Below are positions 1 through 6,731 of a stretch of DNA of 6,749 nucleotides, piece by piece. The translations under genes and the position numbers were made by a program. The stretch lies in the NCBI GenBank assembly GCA_964478455.1, contig CAYZJD010000267.1, positions 1-6,749 of the forward strand, given 5' to 3'. The notes below the pieces were generated by a model. It was not told where the DNA came from. It saw only the letters and a program-made list of their open reading frames with translations, and searched no databases. The number at the start of each line of letters is the position of its first letter. Position 1 is the stretch's first letter. Source of the DNA: CAYZJD01 sp964478455. GTDB taxonomy: Bacteria; Acidobacteriota; Terriglobia; Bryobacterales; Bryobacteraceae.

Positions 1-649
1 CGGCCCGGTCATCGCGGAAAACCGGTACGCCGAGACACCGCGCGCCGATCTCCTCCTCCTCGTCATCAAGCGCGTAACCGGACTGGCGGACTCGCTCCAG
101 CTCTTCCTTCAGCCTCTTGAGCGAACGGATAGTGTTGTCGTTGTGGCGGAGCAGGCCGTGGGTGGCAACGAGCCGCCTGACTTCTTCGGGGGGCAAGTGC
201 GCCGCCACGGCCTTGCCTACCGCGGTGCAATGCAGTCCCATGCGTTTGCCAACCCAGGTCGGTATACGAGAGGCGCCGGACGGCTCGATCCGCTCGATGA
301 GCACCGCCTCCTGGCCGTCAAAGATGGCCATGTGCACCGTGAGCCCGGTGCGCTGCGCCAAGGCGAGCAAGTGGGGCAGGGCCTGCCGGCCGATGGTGGC
401 GCTTGTCAGGCCGCGGTTCGCCAGGCTGAAGAACTTGCTGCCCATAGCATAGCGGCCCGTGGTTTCTTCGCGTTCCAGATAGTTCAGGCGTTCGAGCGTC
501 AGCAGGAGACAGTGTGCGCTGCTCTTGGCGACACCTGTCTTGCGAGCGATCTGCGACAGCGTCAGGCCGGTGCGGCCCGCGGAAAGCGCCTCGAGGATCA
601 AGAGCGCCCTCTCGACCGATGGCACGGAAGGCGTTTGAGTCGCGGACAT
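1..649 (-). CDS. IclR-family transcriptional regulator, C-terminus cut by window edge
   Basis: This is a DNA-binding regulator that probably controls the adjacent sugar-catabolic operon in response to a small-molecule effector. I translated it directly: the ATG at 649 opens a frame that stays open to base 1, giving 216 residues of a family that is usually about 250. Residues 9-70 form the winged helix-turn-helix: SVERALLILEAL, then LSQIARKTGVAKSSAH as the recognition region, then the wing ending in GRYAMGSK. From about residue 85 the IclR effector-binding domain begins, with G-K-R-M-G-LHCTAVGKA (134-147) and the typical late motif GYALDDEEEEIGARCLGVPV (191-210). The gene follows the SDR gene on the same strand after 51 bases, so it may be the last operon gene or have its own promoter. 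No strong Shine-Dalgarno precedes the ATG. Family assignment is firm; the target operon and effector are inference. Confidence 0.93.
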   Translation of the reverse strand, partial: MSATQTPSVPSVERALLILEALSAGRTGLTLSQIARKTGVAKSSAHCLLLTLERLNYLEREETTGRYAMGSKFFSLANRGLTSATIGRQALPHLLALAQRTGLTVHMAIFDGQEAVLIERIEPSGASRIPTWVGKRMGLHCTAVGKAVAAHLPPEEVRRLVATHGLLRHNDNTIRSLKRLKEELERVRQSGYALDDEEEEIGARCLGVPVFRDDRA

Positions 650-700
650 ACAATTCTGCGGAAAAGAGTAGCAAATTTCTGGTCGCGGGCGGCAAGAGCC
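650..700 (-). promoter_or_regulatory. Intergenic gap before the IclR gene, possible weak promoter
   Basis: This is the only real intergenic space in the window, 51 bases between the SDR stop and the IclR start. The half next to the IclR gene is distinctly AT-richer than its surroundings (minus strand AGAAATTTGCTACTCTTTTC). A TTGCCG followed 17 bases later by GCTACT could be a poor sigma-70-type pair, but the -10 match is weak. I see no convincing hairpin plus T-run, so read-through from the SDR gene is at least as likely. An IclR operator could lie here, but I found no clear palindrome. Confidence 0.2.
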
Positions 701-1474
701 TCAGTTCGCCGGCGGCAGACCCGATCCGAAACCTCCATCCACCACCAGCGCCGAACCGGTGACAAACGACGCGTCGTCGCTGGCGAGGAAGACGGCAGCC
801 CGCGCCACTTCCTTCGGCAGTCCGATCCGTCCCAGCGCGTGCAGTTTGCCGGCCGAGGCGCGTGCCGCCGCCGGATCCGGCTGGGCCTCGAAATACCCTT
901 CGGCCAGCCCCGCGTCAATGTAACCCGGGCAGATGCAGTTCATGCGCACGCCTTCCCGTCCGTGGTCGATGGCCATCGCTTTTGTGAGCGCGATGATGGC
1001 CGCCTTAGTAGCGCAGTATCCCGCGCAGAAGGGTTCGACGAAGTAACCGTTCACCGAGGACATACTTACAATGTTGCCCTTGACCTGGCGAAGGTGTGGC
1101 AAGAAGTATTTCGAGCAAAGAAACACGCCGCCGACGTTCACCGACATCTGCCGCTGCCACTCCTCGAAGGTCGTGTCCTCGACGGTCTTGTTCACCTGAA
1201 TCGCCGCGTTGTTGACCAGGATGTTAACTCCGCCGTAAACCTCGAGGGTTCTCCGGACGAGGGCCTGCACCGCCGCGGGATCGGCTACGTCCACCGTCAC
1301 CGGGGTGGCCTCGCCGCCAGCCGTCCGAATCATCGCCACGGTCTCTTCGGCAGCCGCGCGATTGATGTCGGCAACCACGACCTGTGCACCCTCTTCGGCG
1401 AACTCGATCGCAACGGACCGGCCGATCCCGGCGCCGGCTCCGGTAATCACCGCAACCCGATTCTTTAGCTTCAC
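701..1474 (-). CDS. SDR-family NAD(P)-dependent oxidoreductase (probable sugar or keto-acid dehydrogenase)
   Basis: A classical short-chain dehydrogenase/reductase of 257 residues, cytoplasmic, expected to oxidise a sugar hydroxyl or a keto-deoxy acid intermediate. Visible motifs, numbered from the GTG start: cofactor loop TGAGAGIG (11-18), NNAA (88-91), N113, catalytic S140, Y153 and K157 (YCATK), CPGYI after the active site, and a VDGGF ending. Asp36 at the end of the second strand (VVVADIN) favours NAD over NADP by the usual rule. The frame is open 12 codons further upstream, but the GTG at 1474 is preferred: GAGGAGG lies four bases upstream, and the protein then begins MKLKNRVAVITG, like its family. 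Its GTG overlaps the TGA of the mutarotase-like gene (GTGA), implying translational coupling. Known parallels are fucose-type oxidative pathways, where SDRs act on the free sugar or on the 2-keto-3-deoxy acid; which applies here is unknown. Confidence 0.93.
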   Translation of the reverse strand: MKLKNRVAVITGAGAGIGRSVAIEFAEEGAQVVVADINRAAAEETVAMIRTAGGEATPVTVDVADPAAVQALVRRTLEVYGGVNILVNNAAIQVNKTVEDTTFEEWQRQMSVNVGGVFLCSKYFLPHLRQVKGNIVSMSSVNGYFVEPFCAGYCATKAAIIALTKAMAIDHGREGVRMNCICPGYIDAGLAEGYFEAQPDPAAARASAGKLHALGRIGLPKEVARAAVFLASDDASFVTGSALVVDGGFGSGLPPAN

Positions 1475-2406
1475 TGATCCTCCTCGATTCTCGATAGAGC
1501 GTCCTTCCAACCTTCTGGCGTGCCGTAGAGGGTCACGGCTACTTCCACGCGAAAGGTCTCGCCCGGGCCGAGTCTGCGGCTAGTCCCAGCAGCGTCCGCC
1601 CCGGCAAGTGTTACCGGGTAGCTCGTCCACGGCTCGACGATCACATGGTGGTGGCCGCGGTAGCCGCCGTAAGTCAGCCACAGCCAGAGATAGGGGCAGA
1701 GCGCGACAGGGAAGCGCATCAGAAGGCCGTCTCCGGTGTTGGTGTCTTCGATGGCGTACCAGCCTGCCTCGAGGTCGGTCACGCAGTGCCCGTAATACAG
1801 GCCTTCCTCGGCCCCGCGAACACGGCTCATGTCCACGCCGTTCAGCATCGGCCACTCGTACCGGCGACCCGGTTCGCCGGCCTGGCCGGGTGATCCCTCC
1901 GCGACGATGCCGGTCCTTGCCGGAATTCTCAGAATCAGGTTCCGCCCGAACGGCTGGATGGCCGGGTGCGTGCCCCAGATGAAGTCGAGCGGGAGCGGAC
2001 CGATGTTGGTCACTTCGAACCGCATGTGCAGGATAGCGTACCGGGACGAGAGCCGCACGGTCTTGCGCGCGCGGACGGGGCTAATCGGCCCGAACGCCGT
2101 CAGCTCCACCTCGGCAGGCTCGGCACGTTCCACCTGCCAGCGGAGCGAGCGGAGTTCCCCGAGTCCCGGATACCGCTCGCCGCGAAATTCGCACGGGTCG
2201 CAGGTGGGAAAGCCGTCGTCCCAACCTCCGCACCAGTAGTTGTCGAACACGCCGTCCACGGGGTACGGCTGCGGCTGGATTCGGGGGTTGTGCCACAGGA
2301 AATTCCTACCGGCGGGTTTCCAGATCAGGTCGAAGATTTTCGCCCCCACGTCAGGCAGAACGGTGGCGCGGAGCTCCCTGCTCTCGAGTTCGATGACCGA
2401 CAGCAT
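1471..2406 (-). CDS. Aldose 1-epimerase (galactose mutarotase)-like protein
   Basis: A 311-residue beta-sandwich protein of the aldose 1-epimerase superfamily with no signal peptide, so cytoplasmic. Such enzymes interconvert alpha and beta anomers, which speeds feeding of a sugar to an anomer-specific dehydrogenase. Family landmarks are the N-terminal LPDVGAKIFDLIW (17-29), GGWDDGFPTCDPC (60-72), GTHPAIQPFG with H147 as the likely catalytic histidine, and VEPWTSYP with E258 as the likely catalytic base. Related proteins, as I recall them, carry a histidine in a PDHGELW motif; here the stretch reads PGLGELR (80-86), with Leu82 at that place. The activity may therefore differ or the protein may be a sugar binder. 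The start at 2406 lies 3 bases after the dehydratase stop, with no Shine-Dalgarno of its own, which suggests reinitiation. Its TGA overlaps the SDR GTG. The superfamily is fairly sure; the sugar is unknown. Confidence 0.83.
   Translation of the reverse strand: MLSVIELESRELRATVLPDVGAKIFDLIWKPAGRNFLWHNPRIQPQPYPVDGVFDNYWCGGWDDGFPTCDPCEFRGERYPGLGELRSLRWQVERAEPAEVELTAFGPISPVRARKTVRLSSRYAILHMRFEVTNIGPLPLDFIWGTHPAIQPFGRNLILRIPARTGIVAEGSPGQAGEPGRRYEWPMLNGVDMSRVRGAEEGLYYGHCVTDLEAGWYAIEDTNTGDGLLMRFPVALCPYLWLWLTYGGYRGHHHVIVEPWTSYPVTLAGADAAGTSRRLGPGETFRVEVAVTLYGTPEGWKDALSRIEEDQ
1479..1485 (-). promoter_or_regulatory. Strong Shine-Dalgarno deciding the SDR start
   Basis: The minus strand reads GAGGAGG, then ATCA, then GTG at 1474. 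This site lies inside the last codons of the mutarotase-like gene. It supports initiation at the GTG rather than at the ATG 12 codons upstream, which would begin with the atypical leader MEGRSIENRGGS. Confidence 0.75.
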
Positions 2407-2409
2407 CTG

Positions 2410-3534
2410 TCAAACCCGGAAGCGGTACTTCTCGACCGCCTCCTCGTTCAACTCCACGCCGAGCCCCGGCGAATCCGGAATCGCAACCCAGCCGTCAACG
2501 GCGCGTATGTCCTGCCGCGTGATCTCGTTGCGGAGAACTGTCTCCTCTTCGGTCACGTACTCCAGGATAAAGGAGTTCGGAATGGACGCGAGGAAGTGCA
2601 GCGCCGAGGCGATGTTGACGTACGTCGTGAAGCCGTGGTTCACCACCGGCAGGCCACGGTCGTGCGCCAGCGAAGCGATCTTCATCGCTTCGGTGAAGCC
2701 GCCGCACCGGGTGAGGTCCACCTGCACGATGTCGATCTTGCCCCGGTCCATCAGCTCGATGTAGGAGAGCCGGTTGCTCTCTTCTTCGCCGGCGGCGATG
2801 CGCATGCTGGTGGACTCCGCCAAGCGGCGGTATCCGTCATAGTTGTCGGGCTGCAACGGCTCCTCGAACCAGAACGGGCGGTACGGCTCGAACTGGCGGG
2901 CGCGCTGCATAGCGGTCTTGGTGTCATAGCACAAGCCGGCATCGATCATGAGATCCGTCTGGTCGCCGACCCCTCGCCGCGCCTCGCGCACCAGCGCGAT
3001 GTCCGTTGCCTCGTCGGCGCCCAAGGGCGCCCAGCCGAACTTCACGGCGGTAAAGCCGTGGTCCACCATGCGCTGGCCGCGCTCCCGGGTCTCGTCCGGC
3101 GTGTGTCCGAACAGGGTGCTCGCATACGCCCGTACCCGCTTGAAAAACCCGCCGCCCAGCATTTTCCACACCGGCATCCCCAGCGCCTTACCCTTGATGT
3201 CCCAGAGCGCCATGTCGATTCCACCCATGGCATGGATGGCGATGCCCCGCCTGCCGGCGTAGATGTTTTTCCGGTACATCTTCTCCCAGATCTTTTCCGT
3301 CTCGAACGGGTCTTCTCCAACCACGATCTCGCGCAGCCCAGAGGTGACCGCGTGCGAGTACGGCGCGCCAATCACGCCCGCGACCGCCAGCGGGGCCGAG
3401 TCGACCTCGCCAAGCCCGGTGATGCCCGCATCCGTGTGCACGCGCACGATCAACGCGTCCTGGCCGCTGTCGGCCTCGTGCCGGATGCTGGGCAAACGCA
3501 AATAAATGGGTTCGACGTCGGTGATCTTCATCAT
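2410..3534 (-). CDS. Enolase-superfamily acid-sugar dehydratase (mandelate racemase/muconate lactonizing type)
   Basis: A 374-residue member of the mandelate racemase subgroup of the enolase superfamily, the usual length. These Mg2+ enzymes abstract the alpha proton of a sugar acid and mostly dehydrate it to a 2-keto-3-deoxy acid. The N-terminal capping domain covers about residues 3-130 (ITGLGE at 38-43, GGIDMALWDIKGKALG at 104-119), followed by the TIM barrel. Metal ligands are D198 (MIDAG), E224 (FEEP) and E250 (AGEEE). The His-Asp dyad is D273 (VDLTRCGG) with H300 (VNHGF), and E325 (LEY) is the expected acid. The second-strand motif is K165-F-G, not KxK, so only one lysine is kept. The frame is open 46 codons upstream, but ATG 3534 has GGAG four bases before it and overlaps the glycosidase TGA (ATGA). 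ATG 3531 is an equally acceptable start. Subgroup and dehydratase class are well supported; the substrate is not determinable. Confidence 0.93.
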   Translation of the reverse strand: MMKITDVEPIYLRLPSIRHEADSGQDALIVRVHTDAGITGLGEVDSAPLAVAGVIGAPYSHAVTSGLREIVVGEDPFETEKIWEKMYRKNIYAGRRGIAIHAMGGIDMALWDIKGKALGMPVWKMLGGGFFKRVRAYASTLFGHTPDETRERGQRMVDHGFTAVKFGWAPLGADEATDIALVREARRGVGDQTDLMIDAGLCYDTKTAMQRARQFEPYRPFWFEEPLQPDNYDGYRRLAESTSMRIAAGEEESNRLSYIELMDRGKIDIVQVDLTRCGGFTEAMKIASLAHDRGLPVVNHGFTTYVNIASALHFLASIPNSFILEYVTEEETVLRNEITRQDIRAVDGWVAIPDSPGLGVELNEEAVEKYRFRV

Positions 3535-6500
3535 TGAGCTCCAAGGGGCGCCTGATCCGGCAGGTCCACGTAGGCTCCGGAGAACACGAGGCCGGTGCGG
3601 AACGGCAGGGTGACTTCGACCTCGTTGGCCTGGCCAGGCTTCACCTCTCTCCGCAGCTCCACAAAGTAGCACCGCGTCACACCGTCCGGTTGCACCCTCT
3701 TAGTCTTCAACGGATACACGGTCTTGGGAACACCATTGATCAGCACCGAAAGTCCTTTGCCGACCGGCGACGCCCCGGACCCGGAAAGGTGGAGACGGTC
3801 CGGAACCCAGTTGCTGTTGAGTTCGTCGGTTTCGTCTTTCAGCAGCAGCACCAGGTACGCCTTGTCAAAAGCCCATGGCTCGGACGGCCAGGCCTGGGGT
3901 GGCGCCGCTGACTCGAGATATTGTTTGCCGCCCTCCGGAAACACGAACGTCGCGGCGACGCGCGCGGTATCGGCCGTCTTGCCGGCGATGCTCCAGTCTC
4001 CTACGTATCGGCTACGCCACTCGGTCGCCGCCGCCTCTTCCGGCTGCGCACCGGATGGATCCGCACCCCCAGGTTCGATCCACAGCACGCGCGCCTGCTT
4101 CGCCGGAACGGTGAGGCGGAGAGTCGTGCCCTGCTTGGCGCCGCCTTTCAGCTTCCAGCCATTCGGATAGACGTCGGTCACCGTGAAGGTGGATCCGGGA
4201 GCCGCGGCCAGCGCGACCGCGAGTTCCGCCACCTGCTCGACCACGCCGGGGTTCATCAGAAAGATGTAGCCGCGGTCGCCTCGGATGTGCGAGAAACCGG
4301 ACAGCGCCTCCGCGTCGCCCCGCCAGACGTCGGCGAAGTGCAGCGAGCGCTCGAATAGCCGGTCGCCTTGCTTCAGGTAATCGCGGTTCTCGCGCGCCCA
4401 GCCGAGCCACCGCCGGGTGAACTCGATTTCGCTCTCCGGCATGTTCACCGGAACGTCGTTGAAGGTCACCTGTCCGGCCATCGCCAGCGCGGAGATCAGC
4501 GCGTAGCGATACCCGGCACGGTCGTGATTCTGGGTCTCTTGGCCGAAATGGTTCACCCCGTTGATCATGCGGAACCACGGGCGCAGGAAGATGGAGTAGC
4601 CGCCGTTGACCCAAACCCGGTTCATGTCCGCGTACAGCCGGTCGAGGTGGATGTCCGGCTCGACGGACGGCCAGTGGTCTCCAGTAAATCCGCCGTAGAA
4701 GATGCCGTGCGCGCGGCTGTCCTCATGCCGTACGTACTGCGGATTGGTGAACCCACCGTCGGCTCCAAGCATCAGGCCGGGGCTTGCCGCACGAAGTTCC
4801 TCAGCGAACTTGAGGATGCGCCGGCCCTGCGCGTAGATCGAGTACTTACCCGGAAGGTGACCGTGTGACGTGTCATCGCACCGCCAGACGGTGAGGAAGT
4901 CGCCCCAATGCATCGCACGGTACTTGTACTTCGCGGTGAGCGCCACCATGTCGCTGAAGTATTTCGATGCTTCCGGCGAGAGCTTGCAGGCGTGTGGTTT
5001 CAGGTTCAGCCCAAGGCGGGCGAAATCGCTGTCCGACCCGAAGTCGGTCCAGAAGCCGACACCGATACCGTACTTATCACCGAGGGCGGCGAGCCGTCCA
5101 AGCCAGTCGTGCGGCATTGCCACGGCCTCGTGCGTGGCTTCGTACATGTCCATGTACTTGATGCCGAGACGGCCGGCGACGGACATGAACTTCTCGGACC
5201 ACTCGGGCCGCTCGAGGATGTCGACGACCCCAAACCGGGCCGACCATGCCTCGCAGTACACGTCGGGCCACGCGGCCGGCAGCGGCGAGACTTGCGCGTG
5301 GTATTCCGTCACCCACTCGCGGACCCCGTGGTCGAATCCAGCGGCCATCTCGCCGCGGTTGCGATAGATTCCGGCCACGGCCTTCTCACTCTCGTAGGAG
5401 GCGCCGGGCGGGATTGTCGTGCCAGGATAGTACGTAAGGGCGTCGCCCTTATGATCCCAGTACACCGTCTCGAGCGCGGAGAAAAAACCGCCCTTTTCCA
5501 TCCGCAGGATGGGATACGTCAGCTCCTGGCCGGCCATGAGGTCCAGCGTTCGCGGCATCCCAAGCGAGGAGACAGTGACGTCGCGCAATTCGAGCGCGGC
5601 AGCCGACTTGTTCGTGACCGTCAGCCATTTGTGGTAGAAGTGATCCTGCCGCCGCAGCTCGTAGTGCAAGCTTAGATCGATCGCGCTGGAGGTCAGATCC
5701 ACCCGCAGCCGTGCAGCGTCCGGGACAGAGCCAGAATCGTCGGTCTTCGACACGCGGAAGTCGCCGGAGCGGAGTTCGCGGTCGCCTAGCCGGAGAACGA
5801 AGGCCTGGGATCGTGGAGTCTCCACGGTTTCCGAGGAGACGCGGTTGGTCAGCCTGGCCTCGCGGACACCGTTCTGAACGTCCAAATCGAGCTCCAGAAA
5901 ACCGTTTCGCAAGCGAAGCTTTCCCGATTCTTGGCGCTCCACCGAGGCCGGCTGGCGCGCCCACTGACTTTCGGCGACGATGAGCGTGGGCCGCAGGGTG
6001 TCGGTGAAGATGCGGGTCTGCCTCGGCTCGATCACCAGGGGGCCGAGGAGGTCGTAGCCGCAGTCCCCGCTCGGCGGTTCGTTGTACGACGTTTTGTAAT
6101 CGCCGCGCCGGTTCGGCCGGCCGATTTGGCCGGGAGACGCGACCCACTGGAATGGGACGTCGCTGAAGGCTTCGAGCTCGCTAACGGCGATTGCCAGAGG
6201 CTCCGGCTGGCGGCGCGCCTCCGGGTCGGGCGGCTCGGTGAACAGCACGCGGATGCGGGTGGTCGTGACGGGTGCGAACACGTAGCGCACCGACGACGTT
6301 TCCTGCCCGATCAATTGCGCGTCGATCTCGATCCACTCGTCGTCGTCCCAATGCTGTAACCGCGCCCATTCCTGACTCCGTGCCACCGCGGGTCCGCGCA
6401 CCATGCGGCCATCTAGGTAGCGGACGATCAGGCTCGAGATCTTCCGCGGCGACTGCCACTCGAGCCCGAGGTCGACTGGCAGCGTCTCAGGGCGGGCAAG

Positions 6501-6731
6501 CCAGTAGGTGTGAAGCCGGCCATCGTTGGCTTTGGGGGCCTCGTGGCCGGCGACGGCGGCGGCGCTCGGCTCCCACGACCGGGCGTGGGCGCCCATGCCG
6601 CTCAATCCGAGGTTCGATACCGTGGCCGCCGGCGCCGTAACGGCGGCCAGCAAGACGACAGAGGCAAGCGCGCAGCCGCGCCTATTCGTGCGCGCCCGCG
6701 GGGCGTAACCAGCGAAGAATGTCGTTCTCAT
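3531..6731 (-). CDS. Exported multidomain putative glycoside hydrolase with discoidin-like domain
   Basis: A 1066-residue exported protein, probably acting on a glycan in the periplasm or outside the cell. The N-terminus has basic residues, a hydrophobic stretch (ALASVVLLAAV, 21-31) and a likely signal peptidase site near TAPAA (32-36). Residues about 45-190 resemble a discoidin (F5/8 type C) carbohydrate-binding fold: ANDGRLHTYW, VDLGLEW, TTTRIRVLF and SELEAFSD. About 270-480 is a beta-sandwich like those before GH36-type barrels. About 500-790 looks like a TIM barrel: KYMDMYEATHE, IGVGFWTDFGSD, YRAMHWGDF and LMLGADGGF. D611 (HWGDF) is my candidate nucleophile, and D658 or D671 the candidate acid/base. 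About 800-890 is a C-terminal beta domain (FLMNPG), and 900-1060 a further beta domain. It heads a chain of overlapping sugar-catabolism genes, which supports a glycan role. Clan GH-D (melibiase-like) kinship is inferred from architecture only, and the family is not recognised. Confidence 0.72.
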   Translation of the reverse strand: MRTTFFAGYAPRARTNRRGCALASVVLLAAVTAPAATVSNLGLSGMGAHARSWEPSAAAVAGHEAPKANDGRLHTYWLARPETLPVDLGLEWQSPRKISSLIVRYLDGRMVRGPAVARSQEWARLQHWDDDEWIEIDAQLIGQETSSVRYVFAPVTTTRIRVLFTEPPDPEARRQPEPLAIAVSELEAFSDVPFQWVASPGQIGRPNRRGDYKTSYNEPPSGDCGYDLLGPLVIEPRQTRIFTDTLRPTLIVAESQWARQPASVERQESGKLRLRNGFLELDLDVQNGVREARLTNRVSSETVETPRSQAFVLRLGDRELRSGDFRVSKTDDSGSVPDAARLRVDLTSSAIDLSLHYELRRQDHFYHKWLTVTNKSAAALELRDVTVSSLGMPRTLDLMAGQELTYPILRMEKGGFFSALETVYWDHKGDALTYYPGTTIPPGASYESEKAVAGIYRNRGEMAAGFDHGVREWVTEYHAQVSPLPAAWPDVYCEAWSARFGVVDILERPEWSEKFMSVAGRLGIKYMDMYEATHEAVAMPHDWLGRLAALGDKYGIGVGFWTDFGSDSDFARLGLNLKPHACKLSPEASKYFSDMVALTAKYKYRAMHWGDFLTVWRCDDTSHGHLPGKYSIYAQGRRILKFAEELRAASPGLMLGADGGFTNPQYVRHEDSRAHGIFYGGFTGDHWPSVEPDIHLDRLYADMNRVWVNGGYSIFLRPWFRMINGVNHFGQETQNHDRAGYRYALISALAMAGQVTFNDVPVNMPESEIEFTRRWLGWARENRDYLKQGDRLFERSLHFADVWRGDAEALSGFSHIRGDRGYIFLMNPGVVEQVAELAVALAAAPGSTFTVTDVYPNGWKLKGGAKQGTTLRLTVPAKQARVLWIEPGGADPSGAQPEEAAATEWRSRYVGDWSIAGKTADTARVAATFVFPEGGKQYLESAAPPQAWPSEPWAFDKAYLVLLLKDETDELNSNWVPDRLHLSGSGASPVGKGLSVLINGVPKTVYPLKTKRVQPDGVTRCYFVELRREVKPGQANEVEVTLPFRTGLVFSGAYVDLPDQAPLGAQ
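3539..3542 (-). promoter_or_regulatory. Shine-Dalgarno of the dehydratase gene
   Basis: The minus strand reads GGAG, then CTCA, then ATGATG. The spacing is four bases to the ATG at 3534 and seven to the ATG at 3531. The site lies within the last codons of the upstream gene and supports a start here rather than at the far upstream ATG at 3672. Confidence 0.6.

Noticed and set aside
318..695. Minus-strand open frame of 125 residues overlapping the IclR gene.
   Set aside because: It is another frame of the same strand. The true IclR frame, from 649 to the window edge, carries the full helix-turn-helix and effector-domain motifs.
143..1468. Long plus-strand open frame (441 residues) opposite the IclR and SDR genes.
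   Set aside because: It runs antisense across two genes with unmistakable family motifs and across the gap between them. Its translation is rich in Arg, His, Ala and Gly without domain motifs, typical of an antisense shadow in GC-rich DNA.
1966..3537. Long plus-strand open frame (523 residues) opposite the mutarotase-like and dehydratase genes.
   Set aside because: It spans the junction of two well-supported minus-strand genes and shows no fold motifs. Its composition mirrors the codon bias of the opposite strand, with no credible ribosome-binding site seen.
3535..3672. N-terminal extension of the dehydratase to the ATG at 3672 (46 extra residues).
   Set aside because: The extension overlaps the end of the upstream gene in another frame and is Arg/Pro/Gly-rich without homology. 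ATG 3534 has a GGAG, an ATGA overlap and the canonical family N-terminus MKITDVE.
6660..6731. Twin-arginine signal in the N-terminus of the exported protein (T-N-R-R-G-C).
   Set aside because: The residues after the arginine pair do not match the Tat consensus (no F-L-K type pattern). A Sec signal peptide is the simpler reading. The cysteine at residue 20 comes before the hydrophobic core, so it is not a lipobox either.
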